Below, one piece after another: positions 1 through 8,146 of a DNA stretch of 39,425 nt (position 1 is the first letter of the stretch; each line of letters opens with the position of its first letter). This stretch comes from Paenibacillus senegalensis JC66 (GTDB taxonomy: Bacteria; Bacillota; Bacilli; Paenibacillales; NBRC-103111): contig NZ_HE610963.1 in the NCBI RefSeq assembly GCF_000285515.1, positions 36,953 through 76,377 on the forward strand, in the 5' to 3' direction. A model generated the notes under the pieces. It did no database searches. It was not told where the DNA came from and worked only from the letters and a program-made list of their open reading frames with translations. Position numbers and translations under genes: made by a program.

Positions 1-58
1 TTTTGTTTTCAGTACAGTATTTAATTGAGTGCCGTCGACAAGAAGGAGCTTTGAGAAC

Positions 59-1675
59 ATGGACAAACAACAAGCTGACCGTGTCATTAAGGATTACATC
101 AAGCCGCTATATGGTTTTGCATTGAACAAAACGGGGAAGATCGCCGAAGCTGAGGAACTGGCTGGAAGAATTACGCTAGAGGTCTACCAGGCGCTTCTCA
201 AAAAGAAGGAGTTCCTGGATCTGAACCGTTATGTCTTTAAGGTTGCACATTATGTCTGGGCAAAATACATCGGCGAGAAAGTGAAAGTGTCCAACCAATT
301 GCGGGTTGAGGAGAACGAGTTGATGTTCCGAGACAAAGGTTTTGACGAGATTATTTATCAAGAAACAGCTGGTGCGCTGCGGCGGGAAATCGCTTTTCTA
401 TCTCGCCAGCAGCGGGATATAATAGTCAAGTACTATTACGGCGGGATGAAAATTAACGAAATAGCGGCTCAGATGGGGCTTTCCAATGGTACGGTCAAAT
501 GGCACTTATTCGAAGCGAAAAAGGAGCTGAAACACAAGATGAACACAATTCGGTCAATGGGCAATCTTGGTATCAATCCGATCCGCATGTCTAATTTGGG
601 GCACAGCGGGTCCCCGGGCAGCAAGGGTGACACCTCTGACTTTTTGGCGACATCGATAAGACAAAACATCGCTTTCTCCGCTTATCATAAGCCGCTTACG
701 GTCAAAGAAATCGCCGAAGAGCTCGGTATTTCACCTGTCTTTGTGGAGGATGAAGTCGAAGCGCTTGAAGAATACGGTTTCTTGGATCGACTATCCGGTG
801 GTAAATATCGCACGAATATGTACATTGAAGATCCATCTCAAATGAAAAGCGAGGCCCTGCATCGTCTGTTCGCGGAGTATGCTGAGTTTGCCGTCGAGCA
901 TTACTATAAAGCGTTTTTCTCGATGGCTGAAAGATTCAAGGAAACCGGTGTATATATCCCGGGTGAAGATATCAATCTGCTGTGGTGGAGTCTTATTCCG
1001 TATGCCGGTAAACAGTTGTCCTTCAAAGAACTGGAAAGGGTGAGCCACCAGGAAGTTTCAGTCAACCGCAAAGATGGCGGCCATTATGCCGCATATGCAT
1101 CGATCGACAGAGAGTTTGCCGGTGTTGAGCGCAGTTTATATTATTTCTGTGGTGATATGAATCGGAATTCCGATGAGCTCGCGCTGAAAGCATGGCAGGT
1201 TGACACGTGGTGGTGCGGCAGGCAGGGTGGCTGGAGAGACAATCAGATTTCAGATTTTATTAACCTAATGCACGTAGTTAATGGAGATTTGCCGCAAAAC
1301 TATACGAACATCGACGCCTATCGACGTCTTTTCGACAAGCAATATTTACTAAGCACGGAATCCGGCCTTGAAGTTAATATTGTTTACTGCAAGAACAAGC
1401 AAGTGGGAGAACGCTTGCATGCGGCAATTCCCCGGCCGTCTGAGCAGATCAAAGAAGCCGCCTCGAAATTGGATCAGGCCGTCTATCGATTGCATCTTGA
1501 AGGCCAACCGGAGCATGCGCATAAATATGTAGGTTATTGGTCGCAGAACAGTATGGCGTCGGGAGCAATGCGCACCTGCGTACTTAAACATTTGATCGAC
1601 ATCGGCATGTTAGAAAAACCTGAACCGCACCGGCAAAAAGGTATTTCCACAATTATGTTCATGAATCAAGATTAA
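59..1675 (+). CDS. Sigma-70 family sigma factor with a long C-terminal extension
   Basis: The first ~165 residues have the build of an ECF-type sigma factor: a region 2-like helical part, then a clear region 4 helix-turn-helix (motifs LSRQQRDIIVKYYYGG and INEIAAQMGLSNGTVKWHL). A second winged-helix-like segment follows (PLTVKEIAEELGISPVFVEDEVEALEEYG), and the last ~300 residues match no family I recognise. ECF factors are usually under 200 residues, so this 538-residue protein is a fusion or an ECF group with its own sensory or regulatory tail. An in-frame GTG lies at 29, but AGAAGGAG at 41-48 is placed 10 bases before the ATG at 59, so I chose that start. No anti-sigma gene is adjacent, which fits a factor controlled by its own tail (inference). 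Confidence 0.8.
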   Translation: MDKQQADRVIKDYIKPLYGFALNKTGKIAEAEELAGRITLEVYQALLKKKEFLDLNRYVFKVAHYVWAKYIGEKVKVSNQLRVEENELMFRDKGFDEIIYQETAGALRREIAFLSRQQRDIIVKYYYGGMKINEIAAQMGLSNGTVKWHLFEAKKELKHKMNTIRSMGNLGINPIRMSNLGHSGSPGSKGDTSDFLATSIRQNIAFSAYHKPLTVKEIAEELGISPVFVEDEVEALEEYGFLDRLSGGKYRTNMYIEDPSQMKSEALHRLFAEYAEFAVEHYYKAFFSMAERFKETGVYIPGEDINLLWWSLIPYAGKQLSFKELERVSHQEVSVNRKDGGHYAAYASIDREFAGVERSLYYFCGDMNRNSDELALKAWQVDTWWCGRQGGWRDNQISDFINLMHVVNGDLPQNYTNIDAYRRLFDKQYLLSTESGLEVNIVYCKNKQVGERLHAAIPRPSEQIKEAASKLDQAVYRLHLEGQPEHAHKYVGYWSQNSMASGAMRTCVLKHLIDIGMLEKPEPHRQKGISTIMFMNQD

Positions 1676-1844
1676 ACCGAATGGGGCGGGTTTCCGAATG
1701 CCAGCTCTGTTTTATCCATTTGTCCCGCTCTTTCCTAAGTCATCTATCTAGGACTATGGGCTAACACCAAGTTCAAGCATAAGTTTTGTTTGTAAAATAG
1801 GATTTTTACCGCTAACATAGTCTTATATAGGGAACAAAAAACGG

Positions 1845-2654
1845 ATGAAAGGAAAAGTGGAGTACAGGATGAGAGCAGCATTCAGGCAATTGGTGGAACA
1901 CCCCTATTTTCAACCTATAATTATCGGCATTATCTTTTTGAACGGCGCGGTAATAGTCGCCGAAACGTACATCACGGGCAGTCTGCTCCTATTAGCTCTG
2001 GATAAAGTGATTCTTGGGATTTTTATATTGGAAATACTGATGAAAATCATCGGCTTCGGGTTTAAACGATATTTCTCGAGCGGATGGAATTGGTTTGATT
2101 TCTTAATAGTTGCCGGTAGCCTGGTGTTCTTGGCCACACCTTTTGTAAGTGCGCTGCGCTTGGTCCGGGTTTTGCGGCTCTTCAGAATGATTCCGGCGAT
2201 TCCGTCTCTGCGCAAAATAATAGACTCGTTAATCAAGTCATTGCCTGCTCTAACGGGCGTGCTTGGGTTGACGCTGCTCATCTTTTCGATTTATGCGATT
2301 ATTGGCACTACCTTCTTCAAGGATGTGCTTCCGGACGAGTTTTTCGGCACCTTCCATAATTCTTTGTTTACCTTGATGCAGGTGGTGACCTTCGAGTCGT
2401 GGGCCAGTCAGGTTGCCAGGCCGATCATCGCTGAAGTGCCTTGGGCCTGGACTTATTTTGTAACGTTTATTATCGTTGGGGCACTCGTCATCTTGAACCT
2501 TGTGGTCGCCGTCATTCTGAGCTATTTAGGGCAGGATGATGACGCGGCCCGGGATGAGCGTCTAGATCGGATAATGCAAGAAAACATGGAGTTAAAGAAA
2601 GACATTCAAGAAATTAAACAGCTGCTGCTTGAACAGCGTAAGCAAACGCGCTAG
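1845..2654 (+). CDS. Bacterial voltage-gated sodium channel (NaChBac type)
   Basis: This 269-residue membrane protein has the one-domain, six-helix layout of bacterial Nav channels. S4 is visible with arginines at three-residue spacing (R105, R108, R111, R114), followed by the PSLRKIIDSL linker typical of the family. The selectivity filter is TFESWAS at residues 182-188, against the TLESWAS of NaChBac; the glutamate and tryptophan that define sodium selectivity are kept. S6 (about 203-227) is followed by a charged neck and a C-terminal coiled coil (about 238-266) which in this family holds the tetramer together. Such channels are tied to motility, pH or salt responses. It stands alone and ends in a strong terminator. 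A second ATG at 1869 has a purine-rich stretch before it and is a possible alternative start. Confidence 0.92.
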   Translation: MKGKVEYRMRAAFRQLVEHPYFQPIIIGIIFLNGAVIVAETYITGSLLLLALDKVILGIFILEILMKIIGFGFKRYFSSGWNWFDFLIVAGSLVFLATPFVSALRLVRVLRLFRMIPAIPSLRKIIDSLIKSLPALTGVLGLTLLIFSIYAIIGTTFFKDVLPDEFFGTFHNSLFTLMQVVTFESWASQVARPIIAEVPWAWTYFVTFIIVGALVILNLVVAVILSYLGQDDDAARDERLDRIMQENMELKKDIQEIKQLLLEQRKQTR

Positions 2655-2766
2655 TTCAATTTACTAGTCAACTTAACATTTAGATTCATCATCCCTGCTG
2701 TACGGATGCCCGCTCTCCCTTATGGATGCTTGGCGATAGGGCAAAATAAATAAAGCACTCCCCGGA

Positions 2767-2788
2767 CCCGGCGATACGCCGGGTTTTT
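2767..2788 (+). terminator. Rho-independent terminator after the sodium channel gene
   Basis: A perfect 7-bp stem, CCCGGCG and CGCCGGG, with an ATA loop is followed by TTTTT. It lies about 110 bases after the channel stop codon and before the ECF sigma gene, so the two are separate transcription units. Confidence 0.85.
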
Positions 2789-2915
2789 CGGTATGAATAG
2801 CTGCAGCGATATTCCGGTATGGAAGCGGGAGTGCGGCTATTTTTTATGTGATTTCTTAGCACCCTGCAGCAGAATACATACTCAGGCCGTCTAATAAGGT
2901 GGAGGTGGTTATTCC

Positions 2916-3476
2916 GTGATGCCGGCCGGCTTAAAAACTAAGGATAGTTTTTCGCAAGATCCTGCTCAAGCGCTTGAGCAATTAATGGAAAGTTTCGGTG
3001 CTATCGTCATGCGTACGGCATATTTCTATACGGGCGATCGGCATCTGGCAGAGGATATTAGCCAGGAAGTATTTCTTCGCGCTTATCGAAATTGGGTGGC
3101 GTTTCGGGGAGACAGCACGGTAAAGACCTGGCTGACAGCGATCACCGTCAACATATGCAGAGACAAGATGGGCGTGAGGATGTTCACGGAACAGCCCACG
3201 GACCCCGCCCGGATGGAATCTGACCGAACTATCAACGTGGAGGATGAGGCGCTTGAAAGACTGAGGAAAAGTGAAGTGCTGCAGTATTTGCTCCGCCTGT
3301 CCTTACCCTACCAGGAAGTTTTGTATCTCTATTATTATCTGGATCTCAGCACACGGGAAATCGCGAAAGCGGTATCGTCCCCCGAAGGTACTGTGCGAAA
3401 CCGACTGCACCGGGCACGTGAGCTATTGGCTCGGGAGATGAATGAGGAGGCAGAGACCGATGTCGGACATAGATAG
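2916..3476 (+). CDS. ECF sigma factor
   Basis: The product is a 186-residue sigma-70 family ECF factor. Region 2 is visible as DRHLAEDISQEVFLRAYRNW with the WLTAITVNICRDK helix, and region 4 as LSLPYQEVLYLYYYLDLSTREIAKAV followed by SPEGTVRNRLHRAREL, the helix that reads the -35 element. It would direct RNA polymerase to a small regulon, probably including its own promoter. The start is GTG at 2916 or ATG at 2919; a strong AAGGTGGAGGTGG at 2897-2909 serves either. The next gene overlaps its end and encodes a membrane-anchored protein, the usual sigma/anti-sigma pair layout. Confidence 0.93.
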   Translation: MMPAGLKTKDSFSQDPAQALEQLMESFGAIVMRTAYFYTGDRHLAEDISQEVFLRAYRNWVAFRGDSTVKTWLTAITVNICRDKMGVRMFTEQPTDPARMESDRTINVEDEALERLRKSEVLQYLLRLSLPYQEVLYLYYYLDLSTREIAKAVSSPEGTVRNRLHRARELLAREMNEEAETDVGHR

Positions 3477-4146
3477 CAAGTTGCGTCAACATCTTCGAAA
3501 GGAGTCGGATGACATGATATTTTCCCAAATAGAATTGAGTGATCATGCGAAGAACAACATTCGTCAGCAAGCGATAGCGGAGAAGGCGGGCAGACGGTTC
3601 TTCTTCTCGAAAGCTTGGATTATGGGGATGGGCGCGTTGGCAGCGGCGGTCATTATGCTTGTAGGGCTGCCTAATCTCCAACAGCCAAATGTACCCAGCC
3701 CTGTGGAAAATCCAGGGGGAAGCTTGCCGCCGTCACACGGCGGTGCTGGCGGCTCGGAGCTGTCGCAATTGATTACCACCACTCTGAGCTCGGCTGAAGA
3801 AGCGAAAGAGGCCTTCGGCCCCGGTCTGCTAGTACCTTCATTTGTTCCGGAGGGATTTGAGCTTGCTGAGATAGTCGCGGTAGGCATGAAAGGTGAACCG
3901 GTGAGGGATGTGAACTTCACTTATATTTCCGGGGATAAGACGCTTACGTTCGCAGTGAGCCGCAATCCGGCTGCATTCCCGGCGGAACTGTTTACGCCAA
4001 CGCAAGTCAATGGTGTAGAAGGCTTCGTGTTTGAACAACCCGGGCTCACCGAATTGTTCTGGGTAGAGGAAGGCATCCAGTATTCCATTACCGGCCCGCT
4101 TTCAGCTGATGAAGCAATGAAGATTGCCCAATCCATAGAGCCGTAA
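3460..4146 (+). CDS. Membrane-anchored protein with DUF4367-like outer domain, probable anti-sigma factor
   Basis: A 228-residue protein with a short cytosolic N-terminus (about 1-45), one membrane helix (WIMGMGALAAAVIMLVGL, about 48-65), a Pro/Gly-rich linker, and an extracytoplasmic domain that resembles DUF4367 (VPSFVPEGFEL near its start; LFWVEEGIQYSITGPLSADEAMKIAQSI at its end). ECF partners of this form hold the sigma factor at the membrane. The ATG at 3460 is preferred over an upstream in-frame ATG at 3442 because GAGGAGG at 3444-3450 sits before it. It overlaps the sigma gene by 17 bases, so the two are co-translated. No classic zinc-binding anti-sigma motif (HxxxCxxC) is seen, so the anti-sigma role rests on context. 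Confidence 0.75.
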   Translation: MSDIDSKLRQHLRKESDDMIFSQIELSDHAKNNIRQQAIAEKAGRRFFFSKAWIMGMGALAAAVIMLVGLPNLQQPNVPSPVENPGGSLPPSHGGAGGSELSQLITTTLSSAEEAKEAFGPGLLVPSFVPEGFELAEIVAVGMKGEPVRDVNFTYISGDKTLTFAVSRNPAAFPAELFTPTQVNGVEGFVFEQPGLTELFWVEEGIQYSITGPLSADEAMKIAQSIEP

Positions 4147-4262
4147 GAATGGAAACGAAGCAGAGGTGCAGCGTGGGGGACGGAATGAGTTGTTTGGATA
4201 GCTTCCGGTCCCCCGGGCCTTCCTCATTAGGCCAACATTGATAAAACCATTAAAACAATCTT

Positions 4263-5210
4263 TTACTCTAATCCCAGGCCTTCATCGAAACCAAGCATAA
4301 TGTTCATATTTTGAATGGCAGCTCCTGAAGCTCCTTTTCCAAGATTATCGAATCGGGATATCAGCATTATTCCGTCTTTACCGCCAAACACGAATATATC
4401 CAAGTAATTAGTATGATTGCATTCCATAACATTAAAGAAACCGTCCTCGAGGCATGCTTCCGAATCGTATGGCATTACCCGGATAAATCGCTCATCCTCA
4501 TAATAAGAGGCGAGGAGCTGTTGAACTTCTTTAGCGGTTACTTGTTTTAGACAAAGTTGTGGTAACAGCGGGATAGAGACCGAAAGTCCCTGGTAATGAT
4601 TTCCGACTATTGGAGTGAATAGCGGGGCAGAGGCTAAGCCGGAATGCAGCTGCATTTCTGGAAGATGTTTATGAGTAAGACTAAGTGCGTATGGCCTCGG
4701 CGCGAAAAGCTTTTCCTCACTTGAATTCTGGTAAACAGAGATCATCTGTTTGCCTCCGCCGCTGTATCCCGTAATCGAATAACAAGTTGCCGGATAATTT
4801 CTCGGTATAATTCCCTCGGCAACTAGAGGATGTATAGGTAAAATAAACCCTGTCGCGTGACACCCCGGTACAGACACTTTGGCTGAATTTTGGATTTTAT
4901 TCCTATGGTGCTTGTGCAATTCCGGCAATCCGTATGTCCATTCAAAATCGGTCCTAAACGCAGTGCTTGCGTCAATGATTCTAGTCTCTGTGTTCTTCTT
5001 TACCATCGAAACGGCTTCTCTCGAGGCCGAATCAGGGAGACATAGGAACACTAAATCGGCTTCATTAATTAATGAACTACGGGCATCTTTATCCTTTCGC
5101 CGCTCCGGGTCAATTTTAAGTAGTTCTACGTTTGGATTTTTGGCTAAGTGATCATGTATTTTTATGCCTGTTGTGCCGTCTTGACCATCTACATATATTT
5201 TGCAACTCAT
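4263..5210 (-). CDS. argC: N-acetyl-gamma-glutamyl-phosphate reductase, short (type 2) form
   Basis: ArgC reduces N-acetylglutamyl phosphate with NADPH to the semialdehyde in arginine synthesis. The 315-residue protein has the N-terminal nucleotide-binding motif VDGQDGTTGIKI, the ERRKD stretch and FLCLPDSASREAV that mark the uncommon, shorter ArgC family best known from Proteobacteria, and the catalytic cysteine C117 in VPGCHATGF. GYSGGGK and the HKHLPEMQ histidines fit the active site. The start is the ATG at 5210, with AGAGGTGGGGGA just before it; an in-frame start at 5228 lies upstream of that site and is rejected. No other arg gene is next to it. The promoter and an ARG-box-like palindrome upstream point to arginine-responsive control. 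Confidence 0.9.
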   Translation of the reverse strand: MSCKIYVDGQDGTTGIKIHDHLAKNPNVELLKIDPERRKDKDARSSLINEADLVFLCLPDSASREAVSMVKKNTETRIIDASTAFRTDFEWTYGLPELHKHHRNKIQNSAKVSVPGCHATGFILPIHPLVAEGIIPRNYPATCYSITGYSGGGKQMISVYQNSSEEKLFAPRPYALSLTHKHLPEMQLHSGLASAPLFTPIVGNHYQGLSVSIPLLPQLCLKQVTAKEVQQLLASYYEDERFIRVMPYDSEACLEDGFFNVMECNHTNYLDIFVFGGKDGIMLISRFDNLGKGASGAAIQNMNIMLGFDEGLGLE

Positions 5211-5233
5211 TCCCCCACCTCTTTCCAATATGA

Positions 5234-5267
5234 TGAATAATTATATATATTAGTGTATAATCATACA
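5234..5267. promoter_or_regulatory. ARG-box-like operator over the argC promoter
   Basis: TGTATAATCATACA (5254-5267) is a perfect palindrome that fits the ArgR/AhrC half-site pattern TGNATNNNNATNCA. A weaker second box, TGAATAATTATATA, begins 20 bases away at 5234. Paired ARG boxes about two helical turns apart are the usual arrangement for the hexameric arginine repressor. Together they cover the -35 and -10 elements of argC, so binding would block transcription when arginine is plentiful. The motif match is seen; binding by ArgR is inferred. Confidence 0.6.
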
Positions 5268-5268
5268 A
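5240..5268 (-). promoter_or_regulatory. Sigma-A promoter of argC
   Basis: On the minus strand, -35 TTGTAT (5263-5268) and a perfect -10 TATAAT (5240-5245) are separated by exactly 17 bases. The site is 30 bases upstream of the argC start. Confidence 0.75.
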
Positions 5269-5380
5269 TGTGTTTGAGGACTAAATTCCCAGCATTTTTA
5301 TAGATACTGGTTTATAATGAAACGGAGAAATCCGGAATATCGGGATGTTAACCGGAGCTGAGCGCGGCGCGATGTCTTAA

Positions 5381-5518
5381 TTACGATATAAGGCACTATT
5401 GCTCAAAAGGCCTCATTTAATCGAACGCGTACCCCAGCATCAGTTGGCCAGTTATCTCGGCATGACCCCTGAGTCTTTGAGCAGAATTAAGAAGCGGGTT
5501 GATAAAGACCGCCGTTAG
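5381..5518 (+). pseudogene. 3' relic of a Crp/Fnr-family regulator gene
   Basis: An open stretch of 45 codons, ending at TAG 5516-5518, reads as the C-terminal winged helix of a Crp/Fnr-type regulator: [20 protein letters not shown] followed by [15 protein letters not shown] stop codon (TAA at 5378-5380) lies directly in front and nothing upstream reads as the cyclic-nucleotide-binding domain, so the gene's 5' two thirds are gone. It has no start codon or ribosome binding site and is not expected to be expressed. The flanking 5269-5380 and 5519-5726 hold no gene that I can see. Confidence 0.75.
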
Positions 5519-5726
5519 ACAGGTATCACGCTTTACATAGGGACTTTTCCTCCCCTGAATAACAGCCATAACCCCAGCCCCAATTCCCCCACAGTCATAG
5601 GTACAATCAGAATGAGCTCCACCAAAGGAACATTATGCATGCAGATTCTAGTGAGCCCTGACCGGTAGTTGAAGGGATCACTATCGGATGAAATCGAATT
5701 ATGCAACTGCTGGAAGTAAATAAGGA

Positions 5727-5755
5727 TTGAAAGGCGGTCCAGCCCCCTCTATAAT
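5727..5755 (+). promoter_or_regulatory. Sigma-A promoter of the MlrC unit
   Basis: TTGAAA (5727-5732) and a perfect TATAAT (5750-5755) with a 17-base spacer. It lies 85 bases upstream of the mlrC-like gene, leaving a leader that contains the palindrome at 5790-5821. Confidence 0.8.
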
Positions 5756-5789
5756 GGATGGAAGGAAAAAATTCTCGATTCGAAAATAT

Positions 5790-5821
5790 TGAATGATATA
5801 CTTCATAAAGTTTATTGAAGT
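5790..5821 (+). promoter_or_regulatory. Candidate RpiR-type operator in the MlrC leader
   Basis: TGAATGATATACTTCA (5790-5805) is a TGAA-N8-TTCA palindrome; a second, overlapping one (ACTTCA ... TGAAGT) spans 5800-5821. The core GAATGATATA plus TTC recurs in front of the importer operon at 9468-9481. TGAA/TTCA-armed sites are known for several RpiR-family regulators, and such a gene lies inside this cluster. The location downstream of the -10 would act as a roadblock. The link to the regulator is inference. Confidence 0.5.
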
Positions 5822-5839
5822 TTACGGGAGGGAACTTGG

Positions 5840-7309
5840 TTGAGAATCGCAATCGGCGGAGTGGTGCACGAAACAAACACCTTCTCCAATGTGAAAACGA
5901 CCCTGGCTTCGTTCACAACTTGGGAATGGGAGCAGGGTGCCCGGGTAGTGGAAAGACATAGAGGGGTGTCGAATTATTTGGGAGGAATGATTGCCCGTGC
6001 CGAGGAACTGCAGATCGAGCTGGTTCCTTTATGTTCGGCGTTAGCTAACCCGGCGGGTATAATCGAAAGCTCGGCCTACGAAACCTTGAAGAGTCAATTG
6101 CTCCTTTCGCTATCGGAGGCAGGACCTGTCGACGCCGTCTGCTTGTCTCTTCATGGCGCGGGGGTAGTAGAAGGCATTGATGATATGGAAGGCCATTTGC
6201 TCGGCTCTGTGCGCAGCAGGATTGGACAGGGAGTTCCGTTAGTAGCCACCCTGGATCTGCATGCCAATGTGACCGAAGCGATGGTTGCCGCCGCCGATGC
6301 ACTGCTCGGCAATCATTTGTATCCGCACACGGACAGCTATGATAAGGGCTGGGAAGCGATGGACCTGGCCGTTCAAATGGCTGAGGGACGCATCCGCCCC
6401 GTTATGCACTTGCAGAAATTGCCCCTACTGATTCCTCCCTCAACAACCAATCTGTCACCTGCTCATGAAGTGAATGAACGCTGTGCCAAATGGGAAAGTG
6501 AGCGCCGTATGCTGGATTGCGTATTTTTCCACGGATTCCCGTATACCGACACCCCGGATGTGGGCGTTTCGGTCCTTACGGTAACGGACGATGATAAGGA
6601 CCTCGCGGTCAGAGCAGCCGAGGATACGGCCCGTTATATATGGCACATGAGGGAACAATTCAAACAGCCGCTGCTGACTCCTGAAGAGGGGATTCAGGAA
6701 GCTCTGGCGGAGTCCAATTTCCCGGTCATAATCAATGAAACGTCCGACAATCCGGGAGGCGGTACGCCAGGAGACGCTACACATTTGCTCCAAGCGATGC
6801 TTGACGCCAACCTGGATAAAGCTTGCTTCGCTTTCATATGCGACCCGGAGGTGGTCGAGTCCGCGATTGCTGCCGGTGTCGGATCGACGATTGAAGTTAA
6901 GCTCGGGGGGAAGACCGATTCACTGCACGGTGAACCGGTAACAATTAAAGCTTACGTGAAATGTATAACCGACGGCAAATTTGTAGCCACCTCCCCAATG
7001 GGCAGAGGAGCAGTTCTTGACCATGGAAGATCGGTGCGTTTGCAGGCAGGGGGACTGGACATCATCGTCAGTTCGGTCAAAGGCCAGGTGAAGGACGAGC
7101 AAATTTTTGTCCTTCATGGAATTGACATTACCCGCTACCGGCTTGTAGCCCTGAAATCAAGCCAGCATTTTCGGGCGGCGTTCGAACCGCTGGCTGCGAG
7201 AATCATAACGGTAGACTCGCCAGGCCTGACCACTCTCCAGCTGCATCACCTGAACTACCAGAGAATTACCCGCCCAATCTACCCGCTGGATGAGGTGGAC
7301 TATGATTAA
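5840..7309 (+). CDS. M81-family metallopeptidase (MlrC / microcystinase C type)
   Basis: A 489-residue protein of the MlrC family, putative zinc peptidases named for the enzyme that cleaves the linear tetrapeptide of microcystin, a peptide rich in D- and modified residues. The family's N-terminus (IAIGGVVHETNTFSNV) is clear, with further conserved blocks LSLHGAG, DLHANVTEAMV, NHLYPHTDSYDKG and DNPGGGTPGDATHLL. Length matches the family. The start is TTG at 5840, with GGGAGGG at 5826-5832 seven bases before it. It is the first gene of the cluster and overlaps the next gene by 8 bases. No signal peptide, so it would act in the cytosol on imported peptides. The precise substrate is unknown; D-residue-containing peptides are my inference from the neighbours. 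Confidence 0.88.
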   Translation: MRIAIGGVVHETNTFSNVKTTLASFTTWEWEQGARVVERHRGVSNYLGGMIARAEELQIELVPLCSALANPAGIIESSAYETLKSQLLLSLSEAGPVDAVCLSLHGAGVVEGIDDMEGHLLGSVRSRIGQGVPLVATLDLHANVTEAMVAAADALLGNHLYPHTDSYDKGWEAMDLAVQMAEGRIRPVMHLQKLPLLIPPSTTNLSPAHEVNERCAKWESERRMLDCVFFHGFPYTDTPDVGVSVLTVTDDDKDLAVRAAEDTARYIWHMREQFKQPLLTPEEGIQEALAESNFPVIINETSDNPGGGTPGDATHLLQAMLDANLDKACFAFICDPEVVESAIAAGVGSTIEVKLGGKTDSLHGEPVTIKAYVKCITDGKFVATSPMGRGAVLDHGRSVRLQAGGLDIIVSSVKGQVKDEQIFVLHGIDITRYRLVALKSSQHFRAAFEPLAARIITVDSPGLTTLQLHHLNYQRITRPIYPLDEVDYD

Positions 7310-8141
7310 GTATGAGATAATAACCAATCTGGATCAGCTGGAGAACGTATCCCGGCTGCAAACTGCGATATGGGGAGCTGATAGTGCTGTGCCGGTTTCC
7401 CTGATGAAAGCAGGGATTCACAACGGAAGCATAGTGATCGGCGCCTACGAGGAAGAGCAGCTCATCGGCTTTTGCTACGGATTCCCGGGTTTCCAGGAAG
7501 GAAAGACCTATCTCTGCTCCCATATGCTTGGTATTCACCCCGATTACCGCAACCGTGGGGTAGGGAGCGAGCTTAAGCTGGTTCAGAGAAGCTGGGCACT
7601 TCAATATGGGTACAAGAAGATGGTCTGGACCTTTGACCCGTTGGAAGCAAGGAATGCTTATCTCAACCTGGTCAAGCTGGGGGGGTACGCCAAACGCTAT
7701 GTACCCTCCTACTACGGGAATATGAGCGGGGCCCTCAATTCCGGGCTGCCCTCCGACCGGCTTATCCTGGAATGGGATCTCGAATCGCCGCATCATAACT
7801 CGGTCCAGGGTGACGGAGGGAAGGAGCAGAGCCGGGAAGGACGGGGACTTTCCAGGAACTGGTTGAATTACCCCAAGCTGCTGGAGGGGGCAGGGCCAGA
7901 AAACTGTCCGCATCCTGTGCAAAATGATAGAGAAGCTGCCGGGGAAGAGGCTGTACTGCTGGCGGTTCCGGTCGATATTCATTCCATGAAAAGAACGGAT
8001 TCCGGTACGGCGGCGGAATGGAGGTTTGCACTGCGAGCACACTTTACAGCACTGTTTGATCGCGGTTATACGGCTGTAGGACTGCTGCGTGTAGAAGGAA
8101 ATGTGCATTATTACGTTATAGAAAAGGAGAAAGGAAGCTGA
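7302..8141 (+). CDS. GNAT-family N-acyltransferase, candidate succinyl-CoA:D-amino acid N-succinyltransferase
   Basis: The N-terminal ~160 residues form a GNAT fold, with the acyl-CoA pyrophosphate loop HPDYRNRGVGSEL and the following helix LKLVQRSWALQYGYKKMVWTFDP; this is the long COG3375-like type. The C-terminal ~110 residues are less conserved. In Geobacillus kaustophilus a GNAT enzyme encoded beside N-succinylamino acid racemase puts a succinyl group on D-amino acids; the same company (racemase plus M20 hydrolase) is found here, so I infer that role. ATG at 7302 is preferred over the in-frame ATG at 7290, since AGGTGG at 7293-7298 lies between them. It overlaps the upstream gene and is followed after 5 bases by the M20 gene. 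Confidence 0.78.
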   Translation: MIKYEIITNLDQLENVSRLQTAIWGADSAVPVSLMKAGIHNGSIVIGAYEEEQLIGFCYGFPGFQEGKTYLCSHMLGIHPDYRNRGVGSELKLVQRSWALQYGYKKMVWTFDPLEARNAYLNLVKLGGYAKRYVPSYYGNMSGALNSGLPSDRLILEWDLESPHHNSVQGDGGKEQSREGRGLSRNWLNYPKLLEGAGPENCPHPVQNDREAAGEEAVLLAVPVDIHSMKRTDSGTAAEWRFALRAHFTALFDRGYTAVGLLRVEGNVHYYVIEKEKGS

Positions 8142-8146
8142 TCTCT

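Noticed and set aside
7266-8108. 280-codon frame antisense to the GNAT gene
   Set aside because: Typical high-GC shadow of the acyltransferase; the plus-strand frame has the GNAT motifs and operon overlaps.
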